The notes: a model not told the origin generated them from the letters alone. A DNA stretch of 64,000 nucleotides from CAYSJU01 sp964431495 (GCA_964431495.1 CAYSJU010000002.1:50892-114891), one strand, 5' to 3'. Positions 1-8,923 are shown, counted from the stretch's first letter. A program made the numbers and translations.

Positions 1-728
1 CCATTGTCTTTTAACTTATTAACGGTATCCACGGGCAGATTGACACTGTCCTTTCCTTCGGGGACATCGGGCAAAAGGGGCCAGTCTTCCCTGTTGATCT
101 CTACTATGGTGTAAAGCCCGGGATAATCCTTATAGGCTCTTTCCGCCAGCCGGAAATCAGCTCCTTTCCCGGTATGTCCGGGAATGATATCACTGATGAC
201 GATCGCCTCATGTTCCCCAATGGTCTTTACCGCGTTCTTATATTGCTCATCGTTACCGAACATGGGATCGACGTTAAGGCTGATCCGGTCAAACCATCCG
301 TCAACCGTCGGTGTGTACTCGTATCCTTTTATCCCTCCTGCCCTCTTTACGGGCCCGGTATGAAGAGCATGGATGCCGATATCTTCAAAAATCTTCCACA
401 ATTCTTTATTCCCAAAAGCCTGGAGAATGCTCTCACCGGGACGGGTAATGGTCGCGGGAGGATAGGCGGTGAACCACACAGGCGCTTTTTCAACGAACTT
501 CTCGCCCTGGGGCATGGCAAAAGGGTCACGCCACTGTATGCCTGAACCTGAAACATCCTTTGAAAGCCGGGCGGCCTCATGGAGCATGGACCGCTCTTCC
601 AGCCAGTTGATATATTTTTCGTCTGTCTTTTCCTCAGCCGCAAGCGGCAGCGCGGTTGAAAAAGAAACAGCCAACAGGACAAGAAAAGCCAGGATCAGTC
701 CTGGGAATAAGTTTTTGCGATGCTTCAT
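1..728 (-). CDS. Secreted GH13-like (trehalose synthase-related) enzyme, N-terminal part
   Basis: The gene runs off the left edge, so only the first 242 codons are present. It starts at an ATG preceded by GGGAGAGAG. Residues 1-31 form a signal peptide (Lys/Arg start, Leu/Val core, LAA then EE), so the product is exported. After that come blocks I associate with a GH13 (alpha-amylase superfamily) subfamily related to trehalose synthase: GPVKRAGG (about 125-132), TPTVDGWFDRI (139-149) and a DIIPGHTGKGADF block near 180, which sits where GH13 region I (DxxxNH) is expected. The catalytic residues would lie outside the window, so the reaction cannot be assigned. It lies 26 nt downstream of the chagasin-like gene and probably shares its transcript. 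The subfamily match is from memory. Confidence 0.55.
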   Translation of the reverse strand, partial: MKHRKNLFPGLILAFLVLLAVSFSTALPLAAEEKTDEKYINWLEERSMLHEAARLSKDVSGSGIQWRDPFAMPQGEKFVEKAPVWFTAYPPATITRPGESILQAFGNKELWKIFEDIGIHALHTGPVKRAGGIKGYEYTPTVDGWFDRISLNVDPMFGNDEQYKNAVKTIGEHEAIVISDIIPGHTGKGADFRLAERAYKDYPGLYTIVEINREDWPLLPDVPEGKDSVNLPVDTVNKLKDN

Positions 729-754
729 GATCTCTCTCCCTTTTTTTTGCATGG

Positions 755-1156
755 TCAACGCACTATCACCCTCAAAGAAAAAGTTCTCACGGGTTCAACG
801 TCCTTTTCCCATGGACGCCTGTAAACCAGTTTTAGAAAAGTCTCGCCCGCTCCGGCGGCTTTGAAACGAAAAGTCTCTACACCCGGAGCGCCGATCAAGT
901 CGGACTGCGGTTTGAACTCCGCTTTACCTTCCTGCGCCAGGACATGCTTATCAACACCCACTACTTCCCAGGTATATCCGGTAGTGGGGTTGCCTTTCAG
1001 TGAAACGGCAAGGACCCGTCCCTTCGCGAGTTCTATACGCCGGCCGCTGTCTCCCGCATCCAGCCTGACCTCGTTGGGACCGCAGCCGACTATTGAAATG
1101 CCTGATATCAGAAGGGTTAATATCAGAATATAAAAGTGATATTTAAGGTATTGCAT
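755..1156 (-). CDS. Chagasin-like (I42 family) protease inhibitor lipoprotein
   Basis: Predicted secreted inhibitor of papain-type cysteine proteases. The inner ATG at 1156 was chosen because it gives a clean lipoprotein signal (MQYLKYHF, a hydrophobic stretch, then a VGC lipobox), while upstream ATGs would put charged residues before it. The mature part carries the family loops: NPTTGYTW (loop between first strands), a Gly-rich loop followed by ETFRFKA, and RRPWE near the C-terminus, matching the NPTTG, GxxG and RPW signatures of chagasin. Length (133 aa) fits the family. It is the first gene of a minus-strand pair with the GH13-like gene. The target protease is unknown; bacterial homologues may protect against host or self proteases. 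Confidence 0.75.
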   Translation of the reverse strand: MQYLKYHFYILILTLLISGISIVGCGPNEVRLDAGDSGRRIELAKGRVLAVSLKGNPTTGYTWEVVGVDKHVLAQEGKAEFKPQSDLIGAPGVETFRFKAAGAGETFLKLVYRRPWEKDVEPVRTFSLRVIVR

Positions 1157-1172
1157 AGCACGGTTGTTTATT

Positions 1173-1178
1173 ATTATA
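1173..1178 (-). promoter_or_regulatory. Possible -10 box for the chagasin-like gene
   Basis: On the minus strand a TATAAT hexamer lies 16 nt before the chosen ATG of the lipoprotein gene. The -35 region 17 nt further up (TATCAC) is poor. If real, the transcript would start inside the longer upstream reading frame, which supports the start at 1156. Confidence 0.3.
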
Positions 1179-1239
1179 GTATATCCCATATTATCGTGAT
1201 ACACAAAAAAATGTCATCCCGAGCGAGAAAGCATGGGAT

Positions 1240-1311
1240 AGGGGTCGCGTCTAGACATTAGACATTTTGTATTAAAAACAGTTATTTGTCTAATGTCTAG
1301 ACGCGACCCCT
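1240..1311. repeat. REP-like hairpin with perfect 25-bp arms
   Basis: Arms 1240-1264 and 1287-1311 are exact reverse complements (AGGGGTCGCG... and ...CGCGACCCCT), separated by 22 nt of AT-rich loop. It sits in the divergent space between the lipoprotein gene and hppA. There is no U-tract pattern typical of a terminator. The adjoining 1211-1239 also shows a GTCATCCCGAGCG...GGGAT motif, a common dispersed palindrome in bacterial genomes. Such hairpins are typically mobilised by Y1 (REP-associated) transposases; none is encoded here. Confidence 0.8.
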
Positions 1312-1321
1312 TAGTTTGCTC

Positions 1322-1350
1322 TTGAAAAATTATTATGGATATGATATCGT
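1322..1350 (+). promoter_or_regulatory. Possible hppA promoter
   Basis: TTGAAA and TATCGT with a 17-nt spacer, 30 nt upstream of the hppA ATG. The -10 is weak, so this is tentative. Confidence 0.3.
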
Positions 1351-1380
1351 GTCTCCTGATCTATAAATAAAGGCGAATTA

Positions 1381-3366
1381 ATGAACTATATGATAATAGC
1401 TCCTATTACAGGTCTGATCGGCATGCTGTTCGCCATCACTACCTTTTTCATGGTCCTAAAAAAGCCGGAAGGCACCGAAAAAATGCGTGAGATCTCTCAC
1501 GAAGTCCAGAAAGGGGCCATGGCCTTCATATCGCGGGAATACCGCATCATCCTTATCTTTGTGATCGCGATGTTCTTTATTATTTTCAAATTTCTTTCCC
1601 TGTACACGGCTATCGCTTATGCCACAGGCGCGTTCTGTTCAATGCTGGCGGGGTTCATAGGTATGAACGCTTCCACCCGTTCCACAGCAAGGACCTGTGA
1701 AGGAGCAAGGTCATCAGGGACCGCCGAAGCCCTGGAGATCGCCTTTCGCGGCGGCTCCGTAATGGGAATAACGGTAGCAGCACTCGGTGTGCTGGGTGTC
1801 AGCTCATGGTTCCTGGTCACAAAAGACACTTCCATCATCACCGGTTTCGCCCTCGGGGCAAGTTCAATAGCGCTTTTCGCTCGTGTCGGCGGAGGTATCT
1901 TCACCAAAGCCGCGGACATGGGAGCTGACCTGGTAGGTAAACTAGAAGCGCAGATCCCGGAAGACGATCCGCGTAATCCCGGGGTAATAGCGGACAATGT
2001 CGGCGATAACGTAGGCGACACATGCGGAATGGGCGCTGACCTGTTCGAATCATATGTGGGATCTATAATCGCGACCATGGCCATAGGGGCGACCATGGCC
2101 AATCCGGTCAAGTACCTGTCATTCCCCGTCATACTGATAACCATGGGACTCCTGGCATCGATGCTGGGCGTTCTTTCCATGAGGTTCTTGAAAAGGCTCA
2201 ACCCTCAAACGGCTTTGAGAAACTCCACTCTCGTCTCTGCCGTTCTGTTCCTTGCCGGCGCGTATGCAACAGCTCAAAAGATGTTCGGCGGAGCGGACTT
2301 TTTCTGGGCCATACTGGCAGGTCTGGCCGCAGGAATCCTCATCGGCATAGAGAGCGAATATTTCACGTCCGGCAAGCCGATCAGGGAAATAGCCGAAAGC
2401 GCCAAATCCGGCCCCGCCACCACTATAGTTACGGGACTGGCCGTTGGATTTGAAAGCACCATATTACCGGTCCTGACAATATGCGGCGCGACTCTCTTGG
2501 CTCATAAGTTCGGTGGTCTCTATGGTATCGGCCTGGCAGCCGTGGGAATGCTGTGCACTATAGGCATAGTCATGTCGACCGACTCTTATGGCCCCATAGC
2601 GGACAATGCCGGGGGCATAGCGGAAATGAGCGGGCTTGACGAAAGCGTGCGAAGCATAACGGATAAACTTGATGCCCTGGGCAACACCACGGCCGCGGTC
2701 GGCAAGGGGTTCGCGATAGGTTCAGCCGCGCTGACCGCCCTGGCCCTTTTCGCGGCTTTTCAAAAAGTGACCGGTCTGGTGGAAATAGACCTTATGGACC
2801 CTCTTTCGATCGTTGGGCTTTTCGTAGGAGCGCTTATACCTTTCGCAATAGCTTCCATGACGATGAAAGCGGTCGGCAGAGCAGCTGACCAGCTTGTCCT
2901 GGAGATACGCCGCCAGTTCAGGGAGATAAAAGGCATTATGGAAGGCACTGCGAGACCGGACTCTCAAACGTGTATTGATATAGTGACAAAGACCGCGCTG
3001 AAAGAAATGATCCTTCCCGGGCTCACCGCCATAATAGCGCCGGCGCTTGTGGGGATATTTCTGGGTGTGGAAGCGCTCGGGGGGTTTCTCGCCGGCGCTA
3101 CCGTAACCGGTGTCTTACTCGGTATTATGATGTCGAACGGCGGCGGCGCCTGGGATAACGCCAAGAAATGGATCGAGGAAGGAAATCTCGGCGGCAAAGG
3201 CACGGACGTTCACGCGGCAGCGGTGGTCGGAGACACTGTCGGTGACCCCTTTAAAGACACAGCCGGCCCTTCCATGAACATCCTGATAAAGCTCATGGGC
3301 ATAGTATCCCTGGTGTTCGGCGCGCTGTTCGTCACGTTGAACAATAAAATAATCAGCCTTTTTTAA
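1381..3366 (+). CDS. hppA: K+-dependent membrane-bound ion-pumping pyrophosphatase
   Basis: Integral membrane enzyme that hydrolyses pyrophosphate and pumps H+ or Na+ across the cytoplasmic membrane. At 661 aa with about 16 hydrophobic segments it has the normal bacterial length. The pyrophosphate-binding block GADLVGK is at 181-187, the acidic ADNVGDNVGD motif near 204-213, and the C-terminal GDTVGDPFKDTAGPS motif near residue 620. Residues 434-439 read GNTTAA; the first Ala after GNTT (residue 438) is the established marker of K+-dependent enzymes, where K+-independent ones carry Lys. Whether it pumps H+ or Na+ cannot be told from what I can see. The next gene, apt, releases pyrophosphate, so the pair may recover that energy. 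A Shine-Dalgarno-like AAAGG precedes the ATG. Confidence 0.96.
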   Translation: MNYMIIAPITGLIGMLFAITTFFMVLKKPEGTEKMREISHEVQKGAMAFISREYRIILIFVIAMFFIIFKFLSLYTAIAYATGAFCSMLAGFIGMNASTRSTARTCEGARSSGTAEALEIAFRGGSVMGITVAALGVLGVSSWFLVTKDTSIITGFALGASSIALFARVGGGIFTKAADMGADLVGKLEAQIPEDDPRNPGVIADNVGDNVGDTCGMGADLFESYVGSIIATMAIGATMANPVKYLSFPVILITMGLLASMLGVLSMRFLKRLNPQTALRNSTLVSAVLFLAGAYATAQKMFGGADFFWAILAGLAAGILIGIESEYFTSGKPIREIAESAKSGPATTIVTGLAVGFESTILPVLTICGATLLAHKFGGLYGIGLAAVGMLCTIGIVMSTDSYGPIADNAGGIAEMSGLDESVRSITDKLDALGNTTAAVGKGFAIGSAALTALALFAAFQKVTGLVEIDLMDPLSIVGLFVGALIPFAIASMTMKAVGRAADQLVLEIRRQFREIKGIMEGTARPDSQTCIDIVTKTALKEMILPGLTAIIAPALVGIFLGVEALGGFLAGATVTGVLLGIMMSNGGGAWDNAKKWIEEGNLGGKGTDVHAAAVVGDTVGDPFKDTAGPSMNILIKLMGIVSLVFGALFVTLNNKIISLF

Positions 3367-3378
3367 TTGGGGGTAAAA

Positions 3379-3900
3379 ATGGATCTTGATAAAGCAATCC
3401 GCAAGGTCCCGGACTTTCCCAAGCCGGGTATCCTGTTCTATGACATAACCAGCATATTCGTCGATCCGGAAGCCTTTCAATACGTATTGGACCGGATGGA
3501 AGATACCTATAAAAATACTGAAATAGACGGCGTGATAGCCATAGAAAGCCGGGGCTTCCTGCTCGGAGCGCCTTTCGCCCTTAAAAAGTCTCTCCCTCTC
3601 GTCCTGGCAAGAAAAAAGGGTAAACTCCCGGGAGATACCATCGCGCGAAGTTATTCGCTGGAATATGGCGAAGAGATCCTTGAAATACATAGATCAGACC
3701 TTGTTCCGGGCAAAAAATGGCTTATTGTAGATGACCTGATAGCAACGGGCGGAACGCTCAAAGCCGTGGCCGAAATGGTAGAAGATCAGAAAGCCGAAGT
3801 TGCCGGGATATTCTCCATAATAGGACTGACCTTTCTGAATTACATGGAAAAGATCAAACGCTATAACCCGAAGACCCTGATAAACTATGACGGTGAATAA
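3379..3900 (+). CDS. apt: Adenine phosphoribosyltransferase
   Basis: Cytoplasmic purine salvage enzyme joining adenine to PRPP to give AMP and pyrophosphate. The ATG at 3379 was chosen because a GGGGG Shine-Dalgarno run sits 5 nt before it; an in-frame TTG at 3367 overlaps that run and is unlikely. The N-terminal IRKVPDFPKPGILFYDIT block is diagnostic of bacterial Apt, and the PRPP-binding motif VDDLIATGGT is at 117-126. Length 173 aa is normal. It starts 12 nt after hppA stops, and its last 14 nt overlap the next gene, so the three genes look co-transcribed. Confidence 0.95.
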   Translation: MDLDKAIRKVPDFPKPGILFYDITSIFVDPEAFQYVLDRMEDTYKNTEIDGVIAIESRGFLLGAPFALKKSLPLVLARKKGKLPGDTIARSYSLEYGEEILEIHRSDLVPGKKWLIVDDLIATGGTLKAVAEMVEDQKAEVAGIFSIIGLTFLNYMEKIKRYNPKTLINYDGE

Positions 3901-5107
3901 TTCCTTTCCGCTGTGCCTGATCCTCGCGCTGGCTTTATTTTCAGCTGGCCCCACTGATGCCGTTCCGGCAAACACTCCGCATACGGGCGTATGGATAACA
4001 GTCTTCTCACCAGAAAAAGTCCTGTACTCAAAAGAGAACGCTGAGCGCATGATAAAGACCTGCAAAGACGCGGGCATAGACCACATCTACCTCCAGGTCT
4101 ACAGAAGCGACAAGGCCTATTATGACTCGGACATAGCCGACAGGACCGCTTATGAAAAAATGTTTGCGGATGCCGGTGAAGACCCTTTGACCTATATCCT
4201 TACCCTGGCTAAAAAAAATAACATAAAGGTCCACGCGTGGATAAATCTTTTCAGCCTGGCCCAAAACAAGGATGCCGGGATACTGGATACTTTTGGCGAA
4301 AAGATCCTGACAAAAGACCGGTATGGCAGGACACCTCTAATAAAAGGGAACAAAGACGAGCTGGATAAATATTACATCCGGGAAAATCAACTTTTCCTTG
4401 AACCCGGGGACAGTAACGTAAGAAAATATCTGGTGTCAATAGCCGGAGAGATAATAAAGAAATATCCGGGCTTTGACGGACTTCACCTTGATTACGTGAG
4501 ATATCCTTCCGCCGTCCCTTTTATACCCGGCTCCCGGTTCGACTCCCACGGTATCAGTTACGGATACGGGGATATCAACGTCGAGAACTTCAAAAAAGCC
4601 ACTGGCCTTGACTTAGAGAACATGGAGCCATCCCGCGAGAACTATAAAAAATGGGACGACTGGCGTAGGAGCCGGATAACCACGGCTGTCCGGGAAATAT
4701 CCGAACACGTGAGGGCGATCGCACCTGATCTGGAAATATCATGCGCAATAGTGCCTTCGATCGAAAGGACATATCTTGTCGCCTTTCAGGACTGGACCCG
4801 CTGGCTCCGGGAAGGGCTCATCGACTATGTCGTGGCAATGAACTACACGGACGATCCTGAACTCATGGAGCTGAACTCCCGCTCCATACTTTTCCCACAA
4901 CTGCAGGACAGGGTATATATAGGTATAGGAGCGTACCTCTTGAAAGGCAAGCCCGAAGCGGTCAAAGAACAGCTGGATATACTGCGGAACATCTCTCCTG
5001 GCGGAATCGTTATTTTTTCTTACGACGACGTGGCTGAGAGCAAAGAACTGCAAGACGTCATTGCGCGGAGGGCAGCCCTGCCGCCTTCCTCAAGCGGTTC
5101 ATTATAG
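3887..5107 (+). CDS. Secreted GHL10-type glycosidase-like protein
   Basis: Member of the glycosyl hydrolase-like 10 group (PF02638, YngK/DUF187 type), predicted TIM-barrel proteins acting on cell-wall or exported glycans; the substrate is not known. Residues 1-25 form a signal peptide. The barrel shows GVWITVF near residue 35, HIYLQVY near 67 and the family hallmark FDGLHLDYVRYP at 196-207, with the Asp likely catalytic or structural. At 406 aa it is a single-domain member. Its ATG lies inside the end of apt, implying translational coupling. Its last 50 bp overlap the end of the convergent threonylcarbamoyl-AMP synthase gene, so its C-terminal tail is encoded antisense to that gene. Confidence 0.8.
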   Translation: MTVNNSFPLCLILALALFSAGPTDAVPANTPHTGVWITVFSPEKVLYSKENAERMIKTCKDAGIDHIYLQVYRSDKAYYDSDIADRTAYEKMFADAGEDPLTYILTLAKKNNIKVHAWINLFSLAQNKDAGILDTFGEKILTKDRYGRTPLIKGNKDELDKYYIRENQLFLEPGDSNVRKYLVSIAGEIIKKYPGFDGLHLDYVRYPSAVPFIPGSRFDSHGISYGYGDINVENFKKATGLDLENMEPSRENYKKWDDWRRSRITTAVREISEHVRAIAPDLEISCAIVPSIERTYLVAFQDWTRWLREGLIDYVVAMNYTDDPELMELNSRSILFPQLQDRVYIGIGAYLLKGKPEAVKEQLDILRNISPGGIVIFSYDDVAESKELQDVIARRAALPPSSSGSL

Positions 5108-6080
5108 CCAGTCCCAGGCCTGTCCGGCGCACAGCTTCGGTAATAATGATATCCACGTCTTCGGAGTCGAATTCTCTCAATATATGAAAAAGTCTGGAAG
5201 CACACGTCCTGTTATCGGCTTCAGGGCCCAGTATCTTGTTATTTAATCCCCTGTAAAAATCGCTGTGTTCCTGTTTTGACATTATGCCAACGCTGAACCC
5301 CTTTTTAGTATAATCTCTTGCCGACGATAATATGTTCTCCACCTGCCTGTCGTCATCTTCAACAATAACTACCCTGGCCTGCGGAGAATAATGCCGGGGA
5401 TACTTCCCGGGGGACTTTTCCACCGCTTCCCCTTCCACGCACACATGCACGTCCTTGATGACCGATCTTAATTCTTCGATCGAGACACCTCCGGGCCGTA
5501 AGACCAGGGCTTTCCCGTTCACAAACTCCACCACGGTGGATTCAACCCCGATCTCGGTCCTGCCGCCGTCAAGGACCATGTCAAGGGCATCACCAAGGTC
5601 GTCCACGACATGCTGCGCCGTTGTTGGAGATGGCCGGCCGAACAGGTTTGCGGAAGGCGCGGCTATTGGAACACCGGCTTCTTCTATCAGCTTCCCGGCT
5701 ATTGTATTTGAAGGCATGCGAACAGCAACGGTAAAAAGCCCGGTGGTTACAAGATCAGGGACCTTTTCCGTCTTCTTTAATACAAGGGTCAACGGCCCGG
5801 GCCAGAAACGGTCCATGAGTTCTCTCGCTTTTGGCGGGACATGTTCCGCGAGTTCGTACAGGTCCTTTTCATCCGCTATATGGACGATAAGAGGATCGTC
5901 CAGCGGGCGCTTTTTGGCTTCGAATATCCTGCTCACGGCCTCGTGTTCCAGTGCGTCGGCGCCAAGACCATAAACGGTCTCAGTGGGAAAAGCGACAAGC
6001 CCGCCCTTGTTTATTATCTGCGCTGCTTTTTTGATCAGTTTGAGGTCGATATTTTGAGGATCGATCTTGAATATACGCAT
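5058..6080 (-). CDS. Threonylcarbamoyl-AMP synthase, Sua5 type
   Basis: Makes L-threonylcarbamoyl-AMP from threonine, bicarbonate and ATP, the first step of t6A modification at position 37 of ANN-decoding tRNAs. The first ~200 residues are the YrdC domain: GGLVAFPTETVYGLG near 26-40, KRPLDDPLIV near 57, and the SANLFGRPSPTT block near 138. A further ~130 residues form the Sua5 C-terminal domain, so this is the long Sua5 form rather than short TsaC. A TrmO-like tRNA gene at 61.5 kb would act on the same t6A base. The gene converges on and overlaps the GHL10-type gene by 50 bp. Confidence 0.92.
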   Translation of the reverse strand: MRIFKIDPQNIDLKLIKKAAQIINKGGLVAFPTETVYGLGADALEHEAVSRIFEAKKRPLDDPLIVHIADEKDLYELAEHVPPKARELMDRFWPGPLTLVLKKTEKVPDLVTTGLFTVAVRMPSNTIAGKLIEEAGVPIAAPSANLFGRPSPTTAQHVVDDLGDALDMVLDGGRTEIGVESTVVEFVNGKALVLRPGGVSIEELRSVIKDVHVCVEGEAVEKSPGKYPRHYSPQARVVIVEDDDRQVENILSSARDYTKKGFSVGIMSKQEHSDFYRGLNNKILGPEADNRTCASRLFHILREFDSEDVDIIITEAVRRTGLGLAIMNRLRKAAGLPSAQ

Positions 6081-6094
6081 GATTTATGGAGTTT

Positions 6095-6111
6095 ATGGGG
6101 TCTGACCCCAT
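6095..6111. repeat. Short REP-like palindrome
   Basis: ATGGGGTC-T-GACCCCAT, a 17-nt near-perfect palindrome between purC and the Sua5-type gene. The GGGGTC/GACCCC core is shared with the outer part of the larger hairpin at 1240-1311, suggesting related elements. Confidence 0.6.
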
Positions 6112-6126
6112 TTAAAATGATTCCCT

Positions 6127-7029
6127 TTAAAGCTCGCGGCCGGTAAGGATACGATGCGCTTCTCTGTATTTCTCCGATGTCTTGCGCACTATCTCCACCG
6201 GAAGTTCCGGCCCGGGAGGCGTCTTATCCCAGTCCAGGGTTTCCAGATAATCCCTGACAAACTGCTTGTCAAAACTTTTCTGGGGACCGCCGGGAAGGTA
6301 CTCGTCCATGGGCCAGAAGCGTGAAGAATCAGGGGTAAGAAGTTCATCCATGAGTACTGTCTTGTCATCTATTTTGCCGAATTCAAATTTGGTGTCCGCG
6401 ATTATTATCCCCTTTGACTCGGCGTACCTGCCTGCTTTTTCATAGATCTCTATGCTCTTTTCCTTGAGAAACTCGAATACATCCTCCCCGACTATCTCTT
6501 TCATCTTTTCCTGGGAAATGTTTATGTCATGTCCCGATTCGGCCTTTGTGGAAGGGGTGAATATGCTTTCGGGCAGTTTATCCGACTGCTTAAGGCCCTT
6601 CGGAAGTTTTATATCACAGATCTCCCCTGTCCTCTGGTAGTCTTTCCACCCTGACCCGGAAAGATATCCCCGGACTATGCATTCAACGGGCATTGGTTCC
6701 GCTTTCTTTACCAGCATCGCCCTTCCCGACAGGACATTTTCATGTCCTTTAAGCCTTGGTTCTATTTCGATTATTTTGCCGATATCAGCGGTAATCGTGT
6801 GGTTATCCATGATATCCCTGCTGAAATCAAACCAGAACTCTGAGATCATGTTAAGCACACGTCCTTTATCCGGTATGCCGTTCTTCATTATGACATCAAA
6901 CGCGGATATCCTGTCCGAGGCGACGAACAGAAGCTTCTCTCCCAGGTCATAAACATTCCTTACCTTTCCCTTCTTAAAAAGAGGGATATCCTCGAGATCG
7001 AACGATATTACTGGCGCGCTCTGTAACAT
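6127..7029 (-). CDS. purC: SAICAR synthase
   Basis: Phosphoribosylaminoimidazole-succinocarboxamide synthase, the purine step joining CAIR and aspartate using ATP. The start at 7029 (MLQSAP) was chosen because AGGAGGGAAG lies just upstream; an upstream in-frame ATG would overlap pckG. Conserved blocks are KGKVRNVYDLG near residue 20, FVASDRISAFDVIM near 35-48, ECIVRGYLSGSGW near 120 and DTKFEFG near 210. At 300 aa it is the longer form seen in yeast and some bacteria rather than the ~240-aa E. coli type. It begins 1 nt after pckG stops, so the two are probably translated together; the remaining purine genes in the window are at 38-42 kb. Confidence 0.95.
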   Translation of the reverse strand: MLQSAPVISFDLEDIPLFKKGKVRNVYDLGEKLLFVASDRISAFDVIMKNGIPDKGRVLNMISEFWFDFSRDIMDNHTITADIGKIIEIEPRLKGHENVLSGRAMLVKKAEPMPVECIVRGYLSGSGWKDYQRTGEICDIKLPKGLKQSDKLPESIFTPSTKAESGHDINISQEKMKEIVGEDVFEFLKEKSIEIYEKAGRYAESKGIIIADTKFEFGKIDDKTVLMDELLTPDSSRFWPMDEYLPGGPQKSFDKQFVRDYLETLDWDKTPPGPELPVEIVRKTSEKYREAHRILTGREL

Positions 7030-7030
7030 G

Positions 7031-8923
7031 TCAACTTCCCTCCTTCTCCAGCACAAAGGGCGAGACATAGTTCCCGTGCTTCTTTCTGCACTCCTCGAGC
7101 CGGACGATCTGGTCTTCCAGGGCTTTCAAAAAAATATGCGGGGTATCGAACACCTTGGTATGGTATATTTTCATTATCCTGTGCTTCTTTTCTATGCGTT
7201 CGGGTATGCGGAGGGTGAACTGTTCCTCATAATCCTCCCTGGTGTAATCCTTGCCAAGGACCTCCTTAAACAACGGCAGCAGGTCCTCATGCTTTGGGAA
7301 ATATCCCGTCGGGGTCTCGATGGCTCCAACTTCTCCGTGAACGCGCTTTTCCATCCATTTGATCCATACGTGCTTATCCTTGATCCCGTTAAGATAGCTC
7401 CCGTCTTTACCCCTGAGAAAATAATTAACATGAAATATCAACGGCGGTTTTTTAACCCCTTCCGCTATTTCCAGATTGTTCTGTATATACCTTCCTATGG
7501 GAATTGAAAGAAAATCCAGGTTGGCCATGAGATTGAATTTCCTGACCCCTTCCTTGCCGATGGTAGCGGCTGTGGTCTCTGACTCGATCGTGGCCGCCTG
7601 CGTCAATATCCCATGCGTCCAGTCAAAAGACTGCTCTAGCGGCACATTGGTATCCGAATCGCGGCCGCCGTATATAACTCCGCCTATTTCGACCCCTTCC
7701 GGGTTTTCCAGATTATCATCAAAATTATCCAGGCTTTCCAGGCGTATGGTATATCGCGCGTTCTTGTGCGCGTACGGGACTTCATTGTCATCCGGTCCTT
7801 TTTTCCCGGGAAACCATTGCCCTGAAAAATTAATGCCTTCTTCTGGTTCGGGCTCCCCGTCTCCCAGCCAGCGCGGTCTTTTGTCAGCCGTGACCAGGAC
7901 ATTGGAAAAAATGACCTCTCCCGGCGACCTGAGGGCTTTGTAGATGGCAGGATCGTTCTTGGCGTTCACGTCCTGTATTATCCCGAAAATACCCCTTTCC
8001 ACGTTTACCGCACGGAACTTGCCGTCTTTTCGACGGAGATAAGCGATATCGTCGCCGATGATCTTCTCGCCTTCAAGCATGGCTGTCGCGGTCTTCCCGC
8101 AGGCGCTCGGAAAAGACCCGGTGAAATAAGTCACCCTTTTTCTGTCCGGACCGTACACCCCCATTATGAACATATGCTCGGTCAGCCAGCCTTCCTCGGA
8201 CGCACGTTTTATGGCCAGACGCATGGCCAGTTTCTTCAAGCCCACCGTGTTACCGGCATACTGGGTGTTCGCGCTGTAGACCATCTCCTCTTCAAGGTCT
8301 ATATACACGCGCCGGTCATATACATCGCGGCTGACGCCGTTCTCCAGCACGCCGGCGCTGTGCACGAACCGGAAAAATTCGTCAGAACCCTTTAAGTTTT
8401 TAAACTGCGCATAACCGCTGCGGTAAAGTATGTCCTCGGAATGGGCTACGTAGGTGGAATCGGTTATCTGCACCGCTGAAATGGAAAATTCAGAATCTGT
8501 GGGCCCCAGACAGTAAAAACATATGAACATCTCCTTGCCGGCCATTATACCTTTCAGGATATTGTGTATCTCTTCCAGCCCGTCCGCCCTGTCCACAAAC
8601 TTTATGTCAGATCCCAGGACTTCGTCGGGCCTGAGAAGATACTTGGTATTCGACTTATCCCTTGCCTGGTCATAATATCCGTCAAAGTGGATGGTCTGCC
8701 CTTTGACGGCGAGGGAACTCTCTTCCCCGACTTTTACTGCCTTTTTTCTTATATACTCCGCGTCTTCCTTTGAATCGGTGCGGACAAAAACCGAATCCGG
8801 ATTACACAGTTCGATATATCTGGCAACAAAATCATGAAGCCTGTGGTTATCGATATTCTCAAGTTTCTTTAAATTTTCTTTCCCGCATTTCTGCAGGAGC
8901 AGTTCCTTGTATTCTTCTTTCAT
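7031..8923 (-). CDS. pckG: Phosphoenolpyruvate carboxykinase (GTP)
   Basis: Interconverts oxaloacetate plus GTP and PEP plus CO2 plus GDP. With PFOR at 20.7-24.3 kb it links pyruvate/acetyl-CoA and C4 metabolism in an anaerobe and could run in either direction. It is the GTP type: 630 aa, with FPSACGKT at 272-279 containing the reactive Cys275, and no relation to the ATP-type sequence. Further family blocks are HNYFLRGKDG-like text and an acidic IIGDDIAYLR after the P-loop. A good promoter lies at 8971-8999 and GGAG precedes the ATG. purC follows after 1 nt. Confidence 0.95.
   Translation of the reverse strand: MKEEYKELLLQKCGKENLKKLENIDNHRLHDFVARYIELCNPDSVFVRTDSKEDAEYIRKKAVKVGEESSLAVKGQTIHFDGYYDQARDKSNTKYLLRPDEVLGSDIKFVDRADGLEEIHNILKGIMAGKEMFICFYCLGPTDSEFSISAVQITDSTYVAHSEDILYRSGYAQFKNLKGSDEFFRFVHSAGVLENGVSRDVYDRRVYIDLEEEMVYSANTQYAGNTVGLKKLAMRLAIKRASEEGWLTEHMFIMGVYGPDRKRVTYFTGSFPSACGKTATAMLEGEKIIGDDIAYLRRKDGKFRAVNVERGIFGIIQDVNAKNDPAIYKALRSPGEVIFSNVLVTADKRPRWLGDGEPEPEEGINFSGQWFPGKKGPDDNEVPYAHKNARYTIRLESLDNFDDNLENPEGVEIGGVIYGGRDSDTNVPLEQSFDWTHGILTQAATIESETTAATIGKEGVRKFNLMANLDFLSIPIGRYIQNNLEIAEGVKKPPLIFHVNYFLRGKDGSYLNGIKDKHVWIKWMEKRVHGEVGAIETPTGYFPKHEDLLPLFKEVLGKDYTREDYEEQFTLRIPERIEKKHRIMKIYHTKVFDTPHIFLKALEDQIVRLEECRKKHGNYVSPFVLEKEGS

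Noticed and set aside
1617..2201. A 194-codon open frame antisense to hppA
   Set aside because: It lies wholly inside a strongly conserved gene, has no ribosome site and no recognisable domain. Similar antisense frames in other conserved genes were left out for the same reason.
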